From Aphelocoma coerulescens (Eukaryota; Chordata; Aves; Passeriformes; Corvidae): DNA of 64,000 bases. This document shows, one piece after another, positions 1 to 13,011 of this stretch. The notes beneath the pieces were generated by a model. The model saw only the letters and a list, made by a program, of their open reading frames with translations. It was not told the DNA's origin and ran no database searches. The DNA lies in the NCBI RefSeq assembly GCF_041296385.1, contig NC_091017.1, forward strand, positions 8,550,001 to 8,614,000, in the 5' to 3' direction. Made by a program: the position numbers and the translations under genes. The stretch's first letter is position 1. The number at the start of each line of letters is the position of its first letter.

Positions 1-3000
1 TGTATTTCATTACAAAGTGTGATGCTATGTCACAAAACACTCTCTCTGTTGTGAGAAAGAGCTTAAACTGCAAGCCAGAAGAATGCACAAAAGAACATTT
101 GAATCCTCTCACAGAGTACATTCAATTAAAAAAAAATTAAGTACCCATTTATCCAAGAAAACCTATCAACCCAAAGCATTTAAAGCTTGTTAATAAAAAT
201 GTACTGATAGGAAATTAAAACTATGGCATAAAAAATTTTTAACAGTGATCCCAAATTCACTGTAATGCTGTTTAGCGAAACTTTTATGCGGTTAGAGGAG
301 CCTTCAAAGTAACAGCATCACATTTCTAGCACATAAGAAATTGAGTCCCAAATTCCTGCTGTGTCTTCTGTGATGCCTCGGTGTACCATCTGCATGAGAA
401 AGAGCTCATTATGTCCCACATGATCAGAGATGCCCAGCAGAGATAAAAGTCTAAATCATTTGTTCTCTTTAAAATAATTTATTCATAGGTAGGAATATGA
501 AAATGTGCCCTTTATGGAGTTTATCTGTATCTATAGCAAACACAACTTAAATCAATTCTTCGTCTCCAGGACTGGCAAAGTTTGACTAAGGCATTAGGGA
601 GTTTTTATTAACCTCCATTAATTCAGCAGTCCCACCACTTTAATAACAAATAAAAATGGATGGCTAAGAAGTTTCATCTTATTAAAAGGTGTGAGTGAGT
701 ACAATTAAACATGCCTTACATATCTCAAGATATATTATACATTCTAATAAAAGTCCGGGGTTATAAAGAAGTATGTGAAGTTTATTAGGCTGTTGACTAG
801 TGATCACATAGAGCACATCATTTCTGTGGTAGGAGGAACACACTATGATTGGTCTTAGTTTCTCTTGCAGTTCTGATTTTATTTTTGGCATTTCTATAGA
901 ATCCTCAGATATCCCACTGCAATTTAATTTTAATTAGATGAACAAATAAGATGATGAAAGTCTTTTTTTTCATAGCATTCAATGAATTGCTTACATATTA
1001 CATTCTACTATTTGAAAAAGCATTAAAATCTGTATGGGTTACAAATCTCTGCAAAATCCTTGTATTTCTGCTCATTTTCAATTCAGACAACTCTAATTTT
1101 CCATTAATCTAACTTATTTTAAGTGAGTGTCTCAACTACTTAGTGTCACTCCTTACCTACTTTTATTTAAATAAAAAATTCTAGTCCAAAATTTTAATAG
1201 GCTAAATTTCAGGACCAGTCCATATTTAACACATGAGAAATAAATTAAAATAGCCTAGAATCAGACCATATAGCCTTTTAAAAGTGAGAAATAATGCATA
1301 AAAGATGTGGGGAGAAAATACCAGACTACACCATTTAATATAAAACAATGAATTAGGAAGAGGGGAAAAAAAAGAATATATATCAGAGGATGTAAAAAAA
1401 AATGGGTCCAGTATGCTACTAATACAACAATGAAGAAAGCATGCACACAATGCTGCACCATTGAAAAGCTGAGTCAAGATAAGCCTGCTTTATGTGTCAT
1501 TTAGAATGAATAGGCTATATTAATATACAGTCCATATTTTAAAATTACCTCTAAGATAAAATGAATAATGCTTTTGCTGCACAAACCAAACTCCTTTATC
1601 TGTGCAATAAAACCAGAGTACTGAGTTAGTTAAAAAATAAAGCTCCTTAGCACAGATAAAAATTCAATGAAGAAAAATCATCTCTCCTGTGATGAAATAT
1701 GGAAAATAAATTATGTTAGTTGCTTTTGCTCCTTGCTAGAATGACATTTATAAAAGCATAACTTAATTTTGGGAAGAGATTTGTTACATTTCAAAACCTC
1801 ATGCAAGTTCATCAAGCATGAAGCCTCACAAATGTTAGGTGCTAAATATTGCTAAAAAGCACCTCAATCCCTTCTTCTGCATCAGTTTTCTGCAGGCATC
1901 CAGTTTAAGATGGCTTCTTACCTTCCACGTGTATATGCAGAATTTGAATACAATAATCAGCTTTGACTGGTCAAAATGGTCTACTGACATACTCATCCTC
2001 TCTGAGGCAGAAGGAACAAAAAAAGTCCATTACTTTTAAAATAACATCCAATTTACTCTGGTTCTCACAGAGAATCTAAATTTATCACCCCATAATTTTC
2101 AATCAGAATGTACAAACAGTTCCACATTTAAGACAATTGAGGGGTTGTTTTTTTTTCCAGGGTGGCTTTTTTAATGACCTTTTCTTTTTGACACTGGAAA
2201 GAGTAATGAAAATACCTCAAATCCAAAGAAGTTTAAGACTGCATTTTCTTTAAAAAAAAAGATAACATTTTTCCTCCAAATCTTTATTAAAAAAAGAGTA
2301 AGAAAGGTCTCTCATTTAAGAAACTGTAATCAAAACTAGTAATAAAAATCATACATTGCTTAAATAGTAGCAATTTTCCCTCTAAATATGAAAAATAAAA
2401 GGCAATCTATGAAATAATCTAGTAATTTTTTCTATTGACAAGAATACAGAACTAGATCTATGAGGTTATTTCTTGAGGCATAAAGATGCTACAAAGACCA
2501 GAGAACTGAGAATAGTGGTCTAGTAGAAGATACTTCAGGTAATGGTACGTACGGCCCATGTCACAGCTGGTACTTGTGCCTCACTGGAAAACTGAGCATG
2601 GCCTAACTACATATTTGTATTTACAATTATTATTCCACTAGAAAGCTTCATGGGAAGTGCTGGACTTTGATTGCTATTAACTCATTGGACTTTACATGTT
2701 TTCTTTCCTTCCAGGTCATCAAAGGACTGCTGTTGCAAACTGAGACTGTGTGTATAATTTCCTCTTATTTTATGATGACTGGATAGCCTAAAAACTAATT
2801 TTCATCCATTACATTTTAAACCCTCAGTTTAATCTCATTGCTGCACCAATCAAGTTTTAATTACATACTTTCATCCTTTCAAGAAATACAATTTTTAAGA
2901 AGTTCATTACATTATTTTTTTGTTATTATGTGAAAAAGAACTCAAATACATTGATTACTCAATCAATGTTACAGCTCAAATATATTGTAATAAAACCTTT

Positions 3001-3189
3001 GCTTTCTGATTTTTCTTCACACTATGAGAAACAGTTTGAAACTAAATAATGGGACAAAGAAATGTGTTTTATTTTTGGTTTTGATGGAACAAGTGACAGG
3101 CCTGATCCATTGTATTTGACAGTTTATATCCCCATAGCCTGAGCTGAAATTCCAGTTAGGATTGAACAGATTTATCTGGATTCCCCAGA
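1..3189. other. AT-rich non-coding stretch, no gene seen
   Basis: I see no recognisable exon, RNA gene or mobile element here. Open frames are short (at most about 83 codons), overlap on both strands and look like chance. The stretch is AT-rich with many short A and T runs. One splice-acceptor-like site, a pyrimidine run followed by CAG near 2700-2715, is followed by about 22 open codons and then a stop. It has no partner donor that I can identify, so I do not call an exon. Confidence 0.7.
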
Positions 3190-3680
3190 CTCGTCTTTAC
3201 CTCGTAGATACTGGTCTGTGACAATAAGTTGAGTTTCTCTTTTGAAACAGACAGTGAACCTGGCTGATGCCTTTCCCTTCATTGCTGCTGGGAGAAAAGC
3301 TCATGATTGTATAGCACAAATCTACCTCCACCAGTGAATGGAGTGAAAACACATCAAGAAGCAAAAGGGTGTCTCTCCTCAAGGCTGTTGCCTTTTATTC
3401 AAGGTGCCAGCAGTCCAAGGCAGCAGAGGACAGCCCCAAAGGGTCAATCCAAGTTAGCAGGCTCAGCCCAAACATTACAACATTTCTGTACGAAGCACTT
3501 AACAGTCTTGCATCACCCCAGGCCATCATTTAGGAGCTCTTTTCTGCTCCACAATCAGAGGTATGTCACTATGGCATTACTTCTGGACAGGAGTGAGTAG
3601 GCAGTGGACAGGAGGGAACATCATGTCCCAGTGGCTTTGACGACTGGATCTCCCCTTGCCTCCAGGGAAACCTAGCCATC
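3190..3680 (-). mobile_element. possible degraded solo LTR of an endogenous retrovirus
   Basis: This block is richer in G and C than its surroundings. On the minus strand it holds an AATAAA polyadenylation hexamer (complement of the TTTATT at about 3393-3398) between GC-rich segments. That resembles the R/U5 junction of avian endogenous retroviral LTRs. I could not fix the TG and CA ends or a target-site duplication, and I see no gag, pol or env remnant beside it. The boundaries are therefore approximate. Alternatives are an unrelated GC-rich unique segment or an unclassified repeat. A search against an avian repeat library would decide. Confidence 0.3.
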
Positions 3681-4259
3681 AAGTCTATGTGTGCTGTACT
3701 CCCTTAATACCAAATAGTAAGGTGCAATGCAGGAATATAAACAAATTATATGTATTAAAAAAAAGAAGAAGAAAAGAAAAACCAGAAAGGTTGGAACAGA
3801 GAGCCCTGGAAGTCTTCTTCGCACATGGTATTCTATGGCTCTGAGATTGAAATAATGGACAAAGTCATGGATCACTAAGTCACCCTGATCACCACCAGAC
3901 CCAAGGGAATATAAAAGAGTTTGTGCGAAGTATTCGGAATATATATAGTGGTCAAATTCAGACGAAACAGAGCATATATAGAATCAAAATTCAGATGTAA
4001 AAAACAGGTAAATAAAGTCACAGAATTATGTTTTGTATTGTTTCAGTAAATACGGGCAGTGGCATTTACTAATTTTTCCCCTTAATTTTTGTCACAGCAT
4101 TTGTGGATAAATGTGCCTGACTGAGTATGGCATTGCTTATAATAAATATTAGGAATTATATAATGTCTGGTATTTTACCTTGAAGTTTAGTAGTCGTGTG
4201 CACTCAACAATTGCATATTTCTAGAGTAGTAAACCAAAAACATTTTAAGGCCACCTTTA

Positions 4260-4281
4260 AGATCTATGAAAGATCTATGAA
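4260..4281. repeat. 11-bp unit in two exact tandem copies
   Basis: AGATCTATGAA occurs twice back to back. This is a short local duplication with no evident function. Confidence 0.9.
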
Positions 4282-6163
4282 AGTAAAATTGAAGGCAACA
4301 AAGCAACAAACCTCCCCAGCAACTTTGAAAATTGCACCCGAGCCCTTCTCATCCCCTCCTCTTCCTTTCTGTCAATACTAGTACAGAGCTAGTGGGGCAA
4401 AAAAAAACAAACAAAAAACCCAGGATACTGTTGTAATAAACATCACAGCACAGCACATTATTTTGAGAGAACAGGGAAATGCAAAGCAGCAAAATGTTAT
4501 TACTCAGTTTAGGACTTTATGTTTTAATTTTAATGACTGCTGTTCTTGTTTAAAGATTCATGGACTCTTAAATAACTCTGAACTGCCAGATCCTCATCTT
4601 TAAGTTCCCTTTTATCAGATTTCCAGCACTGCAGTGCTCCCTAGAGTTACATGGATGAACTAGTTCGGTTCTGGCCTGATGCTTGACCAATACACCAGGA
4701 TATCCCAGGGCAAACCTCCCTGGATGCTCAGACATCCAATGTAAAGAGAAGTATCCAAGGTTCTCCATAGTTCAGACATAGGTAGCTGACTTGTTTAATA
4801 TTTGCATGTTTCTTGTAACTTACCTACTACGATAACATTGGAAAACTTCCTACACAACCTATTCTCTTTTTAAGTCTTTTTTGTCTCTTTGATGTCTATC
4901 ACATTCTGTTTACAAAGACATTGACATTTTCCTTTTCTGAAGTTGTTTCAGTTTCCAGACTACTTCCAGTGACAAACTCTATCAAGTGATTCTTCCACTA
5001 TGCACATGGAATACCCATGACTGAAAATAGAGGCTAGTATTAAGCTTCATGAATTATGGTAGCAGATGTTTCTTTTACCATATTTTTACCAATTTTGTAC
5101 ACGTTAATACAAAAAAGTAAAACTTCAGCTTTGGCAGCAAAACCACATTTTCTTTATTTTAGTATTTACATTATTTTAATGGAAAATAGGGGGAGAAGTA
5201 CATTTTATGTATAATATTTTTCTTAGATCTATACCTAATATCTCAAATAATCTTTTATGTTGATTTATTCAAATTTTTGGAAAATGCGTCTCTCTCTCAT
5301 TTCCATTCATACTGTTATTAAATTAAAAAACAAATGCAGTCATTAGAATTAATATTAACAAATTGATGAAGTGCATAACAAATGCAGGATAGCACTGCTA
5401 GAATGCTGCTTTAGGAAGACCATTTATTATGAAACCTTATTGTTAATAATGATCTTGTTTAACAGCAATTATTTTCTCCAAGTAGCAACATGGTCTTTTT
5501 TGCACATCAGTGTAATGTAAGAGGAAGGAACGTTTCACGGTTTTCAAAAAGACCGAAGGATATTCCGCTTGGAAAGACAATCCTAAACCTAAAGAGGCCT
5601 AAACCTCTTATCTTTCAAAGTCTTACCTTTAATGTGGAATATTTCTGGAGATTTTGCATTTTAAATTTCTAAATCCACTTTATGGTCTTTTTCTATTGCA
5701 AAATATTACTTTTTAGGTTTAATAGGAAAAAAAAAAGTTTTTCTAACAATGGTTAGTTAAAACAACAATGACAACAACTTATTTTCTGTTCAATCAGCTC
5801 TTGTCCCAGGTAAGCATTACTGGAAGAAGCAGCCTCGTCTAAAAAAATCCATAGGGAAATTCACATTTCCGTCGAGACTGTAGCAATTTATTGTGAAGTT
5901 CAACTTTTGGAAGTTTTCTACCCTCTTCTCTGCACCAACCCTCCTAAAATGATGATCACAAACATCTTCAGTGTCTCTATCTTTCACAGTAAAACTGAAC
6001 TTCCTTGATAATGGACTCTAATAATACATTTGAGATATCAGATCCTGAGTGTGTCACAAAACTCCTCAGATCAGTACTCAGCTCTCCTGCTTAATTTAAT
6101 TTTTTTTAACTTTCCGTTTCTGCCCTTTAGAAGTGTTGGGCAAAGACCAAAATTTTACATTCC

Positions 6164-6179
6164 TTTTTTTTTTTTTTTT
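6164..6179 (+). repeat. poly(T) run, 16 nt
   Basis: Uninterrupted T run flanked by C. There is no flanking duplication or gene-like sequence to suggest the tail of a retrocopy. Confidence 0.9.
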
Positions 6180-6610
6180 CCTATAGCTTTCTTTTAATAA
6201 TATTCTTTATCCCTAGCAGCAGATGCTGAAGACAAGCAGGCAGCAGACTGACTAGAAGTATCTGAGATCGGGTCGAGTAGCTGTTTCTAAGATCCAGTTC
6301 AAAGTGCTTAAACACACATTTAAATCCTATTAAAATCAAGAGTTTACTTTAGTTAAACAGGACGTGAGCAAAGCAACTACTTCTGATGAAAAATAAGGCC
6401 ATGTTTTGTATGAGCAGGACACACTGTGAAGGGCATCTCCTCCCCACTGCTTGTGACAGAAATGAGCCACCAGATTCATATTCAAACCTAGAGCAAAACA
6501 TCATGATGATGTTCTTTCTTCCAGGTTAAATCAGTCTGTGGTACTTTAGTCTGCTAAAGTTAGTATTTGAAAAGTGCAGAAGGATTCCTTAGGCAGCTCA
6601 ATAATTTGAG

Positions 6611-7130
6611 GGTCAGCCCTTGTGAAGCTGCATCTGGAGCACTGGGAGCAGTTCTGGGCTGCTCACTCCAAGAGAGACATGGACCTCCTGGAGCAGGTCC
6701 AGCAAAGGGCTGTGAAGATGACGGAAGGACTGGAGCATCTCTCTTATGAGGAAAGACTGAGGAAGCTGGGGCAGTCCAGGCTCAAGAAATGATGACTGAG
6801 AGGGGACCTCACCAGTGTCTCTAAGAATCTGAGAAGAGGGTGCCAAAAGGGTGGACCAGGTTCTGCTCAGTGCAATAGGACAATAGGCAGTGGGCAGAAA
6901 CAGATGCACACGAAGTTCCACCTGAGGAAGAACTACTTTACTGTGTGGGTGATCATGCACTGGAATAGGTCACCCAGAGAGGTTGTAGAGATATCCTCAC
7001 TGGAGATATCCCAGAACTGTCTGGACACAGTCCTGTACGATGTGCTCTAGGATGACCCTGTTTGAGCAGGGAGGTTGGACCAGATGACCTACTGTAGTCT
7101 CTTCAAACCTTACATGTTCTGTGATCATAG
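6611..7130 (+). mobile_element. CR1 LINE fragment A, 5'-truncated, sense on plus strand
   Basis: This is the 3' part of a CR1 non-LTR retrotransposon. It covers the end of ORF2 and the short 3' untranslated region. The segment from about 6620 reads like the CR1 stretch in which a 'gttctgggct' core leads to 'gagagacatgga'. Near 6955-7020 the plus-strand frame still spells a degraded ORF2 C-terminal signature, HWNRSPREVVEISSLEI, against the family's usual W-N-x-L-P-R-E-V-V. The 3' end, with 'agggaggttggaccagatga' and a terminal CTGTGATCATAG, is a different type from the adjoining fragment B. Frameshifts and stops make it non-functional. Subfamily assignment needs a library comparison. Confidence 0.9.
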
Positions 7131-7604
7131 AAATATCAGCGAGCATCAGGACCCGCTGGAGCAAATCCAAAGGAGGCCTCCAAGATGATGAAATGTCTTG
7201 AGCACTTCTCCTATGAAGACAGTCTGAGAGAGCTGGGGCTGTTCAGCCTGGGAAAAGGCTCTGGGGAGACCTTGAAGCACCTTCCATTACCTAAAGGGGC
7301 CATGAGAGAGCTGGAGAGGGACTTTTTACAAGGGCATATGGCAATAGGACAAGGGGGAACAGCTTTAAACTGAAAGAGGGCAGGTTTAGGTTAGGTATTA
7401 GGAAGGAATGCTTCACTGTGAGGGTGGTGAGTCACTTCAACAGATTGCCCAGAGAAGCTGTGAGTGCCACATCCCTGGAAGTGTTCAATGACAGCCTGGA
7501 TGGGACCTTGAGCAACCTGGTCTATTGGAAGTTGTCCCTGCCCATGGAAGCCAGGTGGGATCTAAGGCTCCTTCCAACCCAGACCATCCTGTAATTCTAT
7601 GATT
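7131..7604 (+). mobile_element. CR1 LINE fragment B, 5'-truncated, sense on plus strand
   Basis: This second CR1 3' fragment starts directly after fragment A in the same orientation. It contains the typical 'gagctggagagggacttttt' segment and the ORF2 C-terminal remnant FNRLPREAVSATSLEVF (about 7436-7486). The 3' end has 'gagcaacctggtc' and finishes in TAATTCTATGAT, the CR1 octamer tail. This is the 'gggttggaagg' 3' type common in neoavian genomes. Stops and indels are present, so it is a dead copy. Its start is uncertain by about 15 bases because the junction with A is blurred. Confidence 0.92.
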
Positions 7605-9340
7605 TTGCAATTCAAGCGGAAACTTTCTTATACAATGTTGAACTCTGCAGTCAAATTAGGAAAATCACTCTTAAGTCCTTTATAGTACACTGTGGTTTTG
7701 GGGCATAAATTTCAGAAATATGGAAAGGGCACCACTTCAACACCAAAATCCTCAGATAATTGTTAGTCAATTATGATAGTAAACACCGCTTGCACTTAAG
7801 TTGTATTATTTCGTCAATTATACTATTTACATACAAAAATCACCAGTGTCAAATACTCCATGACTCAAGTTCTAATTCATTTTGAAAGACTTAATGAACT
7901 CTGTCTTGGAACACATACTTCCTGTTCCTTTGGTAGATAGGTCTTCCAATGCTCCAACAGGTGAAATGCAAGTAGGCCACATGTGCTTAATTTGGTTGGC
8001 TATTGATATCATAGGGTATTTTTTTGCCCTCAGTGCCATCAACCAGAAAGACATTTCAAGTGCACATAATAAGTGCTTAACAAAAGACAATGATGTCTAA
8101 CAAAACACCTCACTTCCTCCAAGATTTTAATAAACTGAACTTGAAAAGGGCACTAGAACAGTAAGAAGAAACTCAAGGAAAATCATTGCAGATGATATTT
8201 TTAATAATTGTTGAGATCTTGGTGTTTGGCTTTGGCAGTTTTCTTTTCCTGAACCCATATTATGTTAATATGTATTTTTTCTTTACTTACACAACATTTA
8301 ATGACCAATTTAATTTCTTTTGCAATTGTTTATTAGTTTCTAAGTTTAGGACACCTTAGAGTTTTTGAGTAAAATAAAACCAGGTTTGCATGCTATAGAA
8401 GACATTTTGGTAAACAGCTGCTCAGAATTGTGCTCTCTTAGTCAAAATATTCTAATCAAAATATATCAATGGACAGGACCTTTATGTAAGTCTTCATGAT
8501 ATATTAGTTTCTCCTATGCTTTCGTTTTACTTTTTTTTAATCACCAATCTCTGCTTTTCATCTTCTCTTTAGTAAAAAATTATGCTGCTGTTGTCCATTG
8601 GAAGTTTGCTTAATTTTTATACTTCCCTATAAGCTAAATATTTCATAATAATGTTAAGTTCTCCCTATGGTACATTGATTGGTTATTCTCATTAGCTCCC
8701 TGTATAAAACCAGAATCAATATCCCTTTCTGACAGTTCTTTAACACATTCATAAATAAAGAGTTATGTCTTCCTCTGACACACATGTACTTACTTGATTT
8801 ATAGCAGCTTAAGTCTCTGGGAAAAATCATACGCTATTACCTAGGCAAGTACAAGATTATTGTTCAGAGTTTCTGTGGGAGAAAACAGGGAGAAAATCCT
8901 ATCTGTCAGCTCTCCCTGTAGTAGAAGAGCTGCATGATGGATGCAGTGCAGTTGCAGAGATCTGGTAGCCTTCATAAGGCATTCAGGCCAATACATGAGG
9001 TTAAAATAAATAAAAAATAGCGTTTTGAGCCACATAATCAGAGCTACACACCCAGGCCTCTGCTGCATTACTGTTGAAAGCATCCAAGATTAACCCAGGG
9101 CAAGGGAGGACGGGCCTGGTTCTTCAAATTCTGCTGTTACCCAACAAGTCTGTCTCATTCACTCTTCTCCCACCCCAGGAAGCCACACATGCTGCTTGTG
9201 CACACTCTACACTGTGAGGTAATAAACCAAGAGCAACTCCAAACAACAAAATCACCTCTCTTTCCACTTCAGTGAACTGTGGCATGCAATAAGCACAATA
9301 TTTTGCATGATGATTGTAACAAAAAATTAAAAGAAATATT

Positions 9341-9421
9341 TCATACATATATAATACATAGACCTAAATTAAAGAGAAATTTTTCATACATATATAATGT
9401 GTATATGTACATATATATATC
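9341..9421. repeat. AT-rich patch with a 16-bp direct repeat
   Basis: The 16-mer TTCATACATATATAAT appears at 9341 and again at 9382, 41 bases apart. It is followed by a GTGTATATGTACATATATATAT tract. This is likely slippage-prone simple sequence. Confidence 0.8.
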
Positions 9422-9566
9422 CCTGTAGAGCAGGAAGAGATGGCACCAGAAAGAAAACAAACCAGAACCATGCCTCAATGTAATAATGACCAACTGCTTT
9501 TCAAGTAGCAGTTTGAAGAGAAATGGTAATTAAAATATGAAAGCTGGGAAGTATTTACTACAACAT

Positions 9567-9600
9567 ATAAACATATTTATAAACATATTTATAAACATAT
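9567..9600. repeat. 12-bp minisatellite, about 2.8 copies
   Basis: The unit ATAAACATATTT is repeated exactly at 9567 and 9579, with a partial third copy at 9591. Confidence 0.95.
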
Positions 9601-11226
9601 AAATCCTCCTTAAGCAACTCCTTTGCCAGATTCCCTTTGTCATCAGATTCTTGAGTTAAACTGTGTAGCACTGGAGAATAAGCATTAAGTAAATGCCATT
9701 GAAACTTCCACAGGAGAATTGAACCAGAAAAATTACTGTATTACGTGTTCAGTTTGTCCCAATTCTGGATTTTAGGCAGCATCTTGAAACATATTAAAAA
9801 GAAATTGGAAATTACATGGATTTTTTAAAAATATTTCTGTTTTCTATGCTCATTCACCAAACCAGTCATCTCACACACTCATTTCTGAAGCCGAGACTTC
9901 TATAAAAAAGCAGCAGTGAGTCATACAGAGTACACTTTGCTTGTTCGTATGATGATATCATTATTACTGTCTCAGTGACACTCCTTAACACCATTGCTAT
10001 TGAATGTCTAGGGATGATCTCACTGGTCATCAATTTATTTAAAGTTGGAACATTTTAGAATACTTAAAATATTGCTGTTCATAGGAACAGATTTTATTCA
10101 AGTGCAGTTACTTGTAGTTACAGTAGTTACTGTAAAATCCCAAAATAACTTCCTCAAGAAATAATTTCAGCAATATTTTAAATTTTAAATAAGAACTTTA
10201 TCTCAAGTAATGGTACAGGATGTTCCAGTTTCAGAAACTTGTGTTTTTGTGTCTGCATCATGTTTTTGTTTTCATAAATTTTTGAGTCTGAGAACACCAG
10301 AAAGCATTTTATTATCAATGTAAATGGAGATGATTCATACAATAATATTTAAAGAAAATGACCCTGCAATTCAAAGCAAAATGATGTATAGGTGGTCAAG
10401 AATATATTTTTTCATTATATTTTTGCACTGGATGATGTTAAGTTGTCACTAGTTAAAGGGACTATAAATGTCATTCATATAAATAAAAATAAAAATAAGT
10501 AGATGTTTTTCAAACATGAAGAAATATTAGGAAAAGAGCTGCAGAACAATAGGCTTCATCTTAATTTATGGTGGAGTATCATACAAAAGGAATAAAATGC
10601 AGCTCTTTTATAGAGACTGTGAATTTAGTAGATTAGACTACCTGAAGAACACTTCTTTTTAAAAACTTCTTAGCTAATGTTTCCATACTAACAAAAAGCA
10701 ACAGACCCCCATTAATCCAACCAAGAATGAATTGAAGTACAGCTGGATGTTAAAAACACTGCTCTGTCAGTTTGACATAATAAAGAGTACAAATAAAAAA
10801 TGTTTGCTAATAAAACAATCTAAACTGCAAATATTGTGTTTAAAAGAAATTTGGAGGTTCTGGTAATAGCCACAGAAGTTGGTTATAGAGCGAAATTAAA
10901 AGGGCTCTGTATACTATGGGAATTTTTTTGATCTGTGCTGATAAAAATATTGTTTAAAACTATAGCAAATGTCTATTAAAGTAGTAAAATCTAGGGGGGA
11001 GGACACACTTTCATTCGATACCACATTAATCGTGGGTTTGGTGCTGTACAAGACACAAAGGATTGGTACTGAAGCATTCAGCAATCTTGGGCCCAAAACC
11101 AGGCCTCTGAGTTGGGAAACACATCTCATGCAGGAGCTTTGCTTAAAAGTGACTCCCTATTGCATCCATCAACGACCCCATATGTAAGCTGCACATGAAC
11201 ACAGGTAATTTACAAAATATAAGGTG

Positions 11227-11252
11227 CTTTTTTTCTTTCTTTTCTTTCTTTT
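11227..11252 (+). repeat. CTTT-rich simple repeat
   Basis: Pyrimidine-only tract of CTTT-like units on the plus strand, possibly polymorphic in length. Confidence 0.8.
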
Positions 11253-12489
11253 AAATCTTGATGAAGCTGGTGAACACAGATGCTGATGCTGAAACTTTGG
11301 CAATCTCCTGACATTAAGTTAAACCGTAAATAAGAACAAAGAAATGTAAATGGGCATGTTATTTTCACTTCATTTATTATAACATTTTAGAAGTGTTACA
11401 GGGGATTGGTTGTTGTGTTGGGTTTTTTTTCACCTGCTTTGAAGTTTCAGATTTTGTTCTGAACGTGGTTCCCACACAGGGATTGTCCTCGCCGCTCCCC
11501 TTCCCTTCAGACCGACCCACCCCTGCTGTGTCAGCAGCACATGAGTTGTACACTTCTAAAGCTTCCTGTAATTAAGTTCACCTTGTTGCATTATAGGCAA
11601 ACATGTTCAGACTTATTTTGGATACATTTGGGAAATAATAGCTTTTTAGAGTCTACAGTGAGAGGCGACGTGGGCTACTAAAATAAGCTGTGGTGAGGAT
11701 GGTGTCTTGCAGTGCTTTTACATGTGGCAAATTCCCTTAGTGTCTTGGTACTTTCATCAGAAAATAAGGAACAATAATTTCTGTTGTTTTGCATCAGAAC
11801 TAACATAAGTTTACAATAATGTTTGTGTTTAAAGTATATTGGTTTTGTGTGCACCTAGGATGGGATTCAGCTGACAAAAAGCCAAGTACGTGGTTCCATT
11901 TCAGACACAATTTGGGCATCCTGCCTGGACACCACTGCTTTTCCACAAGGCTTCTGGTCTCCCCTGAGCTCCTTTTTCATGTTTCCAATCTCGATAAAAA
12001 CATTCCCAACATCCTAGGGCAACTTAAAGTTGCACAAGGCACATAGGATTTGGCAGTTGATTCCAGCTGACTCAGAATTATGTAAACTATGACAGAGTAA
12101 TTTTCTGGCACATTGTTATGTATGTGAAAAATACTAGCCCAAGATCCTTCAAGTGACAGAGACTCTCATATTTCATGCCATGACACAGCAACTAACAGAG
12201 CAAGGCAAACCTATGGATGTACAATCATCTGGGTGTTTTTCAACCCTAATAAGATGTTAACACAGTTCTCATTGCCGGGTAATAAGAAGTTGACTTTGCC
12301 TCTTGCCAGCTGGGACAAAGAGTTCAGCAGCCAGACGCTTCAGTGGAAGAATTTCAGCCTCAGCAAAGAAACAGCAAAATACCCACGACAAAACACAGAG
12401 CCACCCAGCCTGACAACCCAGTGATCCTATGGCTTGTTCCAGGCTGATGGGGCCAGCCCTGGGGTGCCACAGAAGTTGCCTTCCAGCCT

Positions 12490-13011
12490 GCAAAGTGGCA
12501 CAGTAGCTGGAGTACTGCATCCAGCTCTGGGCTCCTCAGAACAGGAAGGACATGGACCTTTGGAAGCAGCTCCAGAGGAGGGACACACAAATTATCAGAT
12601 GGATGGAACACCTGACGTGTGAAGACGGGCTGAGACTGTTCAGCCTAGAGAAGAGAAGGTTCTGGGGAAACCTTATAGCACCTGCCAGTACCTAAAGGGA
12701 GCTACAAGAGAACTGCAGAGGGACTTCTTTTTACAAGGGCAGGTAGTGGTAGAACAAGAGGGAATGGCTTTGAACTGTCAGTGGGTAGGTTATGTCAAGT
12801 ACTGGGAAGAAACTCTTCACTCCCAGGGTGGTGAGACACTGGCACATGTTGCTCAGAGAAACTTGGTGCTCCACCCTGGAAGTGTTCAAGGCCACATCGG
12901 ATGGGGCTTTGAGCAACCTGGTCTAGTAAAAGGTGTCCTTGCCCATAGCAGGGGGTTGGACTAGCTGACCTTTGAGGGCCCTTCCAACCCAAGCCATTCT
13001 ATGATTCTATG
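12490..13011 (+). mobile_element. CR1 LINE fragment C, 5'-truncated, sense on plus strand
   Basis: This 3' CR1 fragment is of the same type as fragment B. From about 12497 it shows the 'ctggagtactgcatccagct' segment, then the 'gttcagcctagagaagagaa' and 'gcagagggacttctttttac' segments. It ends in CATTCTATGATTCTATG, two copies of the terminal octamer. The ORF2 C-terminal segment is present at nucleotide level near 12838-12895 but frameshifted. The element may begin slightly further upstream, because 12425-12490 is also GC-rich, but I cannot align that part. Confidence 0.92.

Larger units (their letters stand above)
3681..6610. other. AT-rich non-coding stretch with small simple repeats
   Basis: No gene or mobile element is recognisable. 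The stretch includes an exact 11-bp tandem duplication (AGATCTATGAA twice) at 4260-4281 and a run of 16 T at 6164-6179. Open frames reach only about 66 codons and match no family I know. Confidence 0.7.
7605..12489. other. AT-rich non-coding stretch, no gene seen
   Basis: I recognise no exon, RNA gene or mobile element. Contents that stand out are two copies of 'ttcatacatatataat' (9341-9356 and 9382-9397) next to a TATA/TGTA-rich patch, a 12-bp minisatellite at 9567-9600, and a CTTT-rich tract near 11227-11252. Open frames reach at most about 83 codons and overlap one another on both strands. Confidence 0.7.

Noticed and set aside
2700..2790. Acceptor-like TTTCTTTCCTTCCAG followed by about 22 open codons
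   Set aside because: No donor site, partner exon or recognisable peptide. Such matches are frequent in this much sequence.
6613..6960. 115-codon minus-strand frame
   Set aside because: It is antisense to CR1 fragment A and has no domain of its own.
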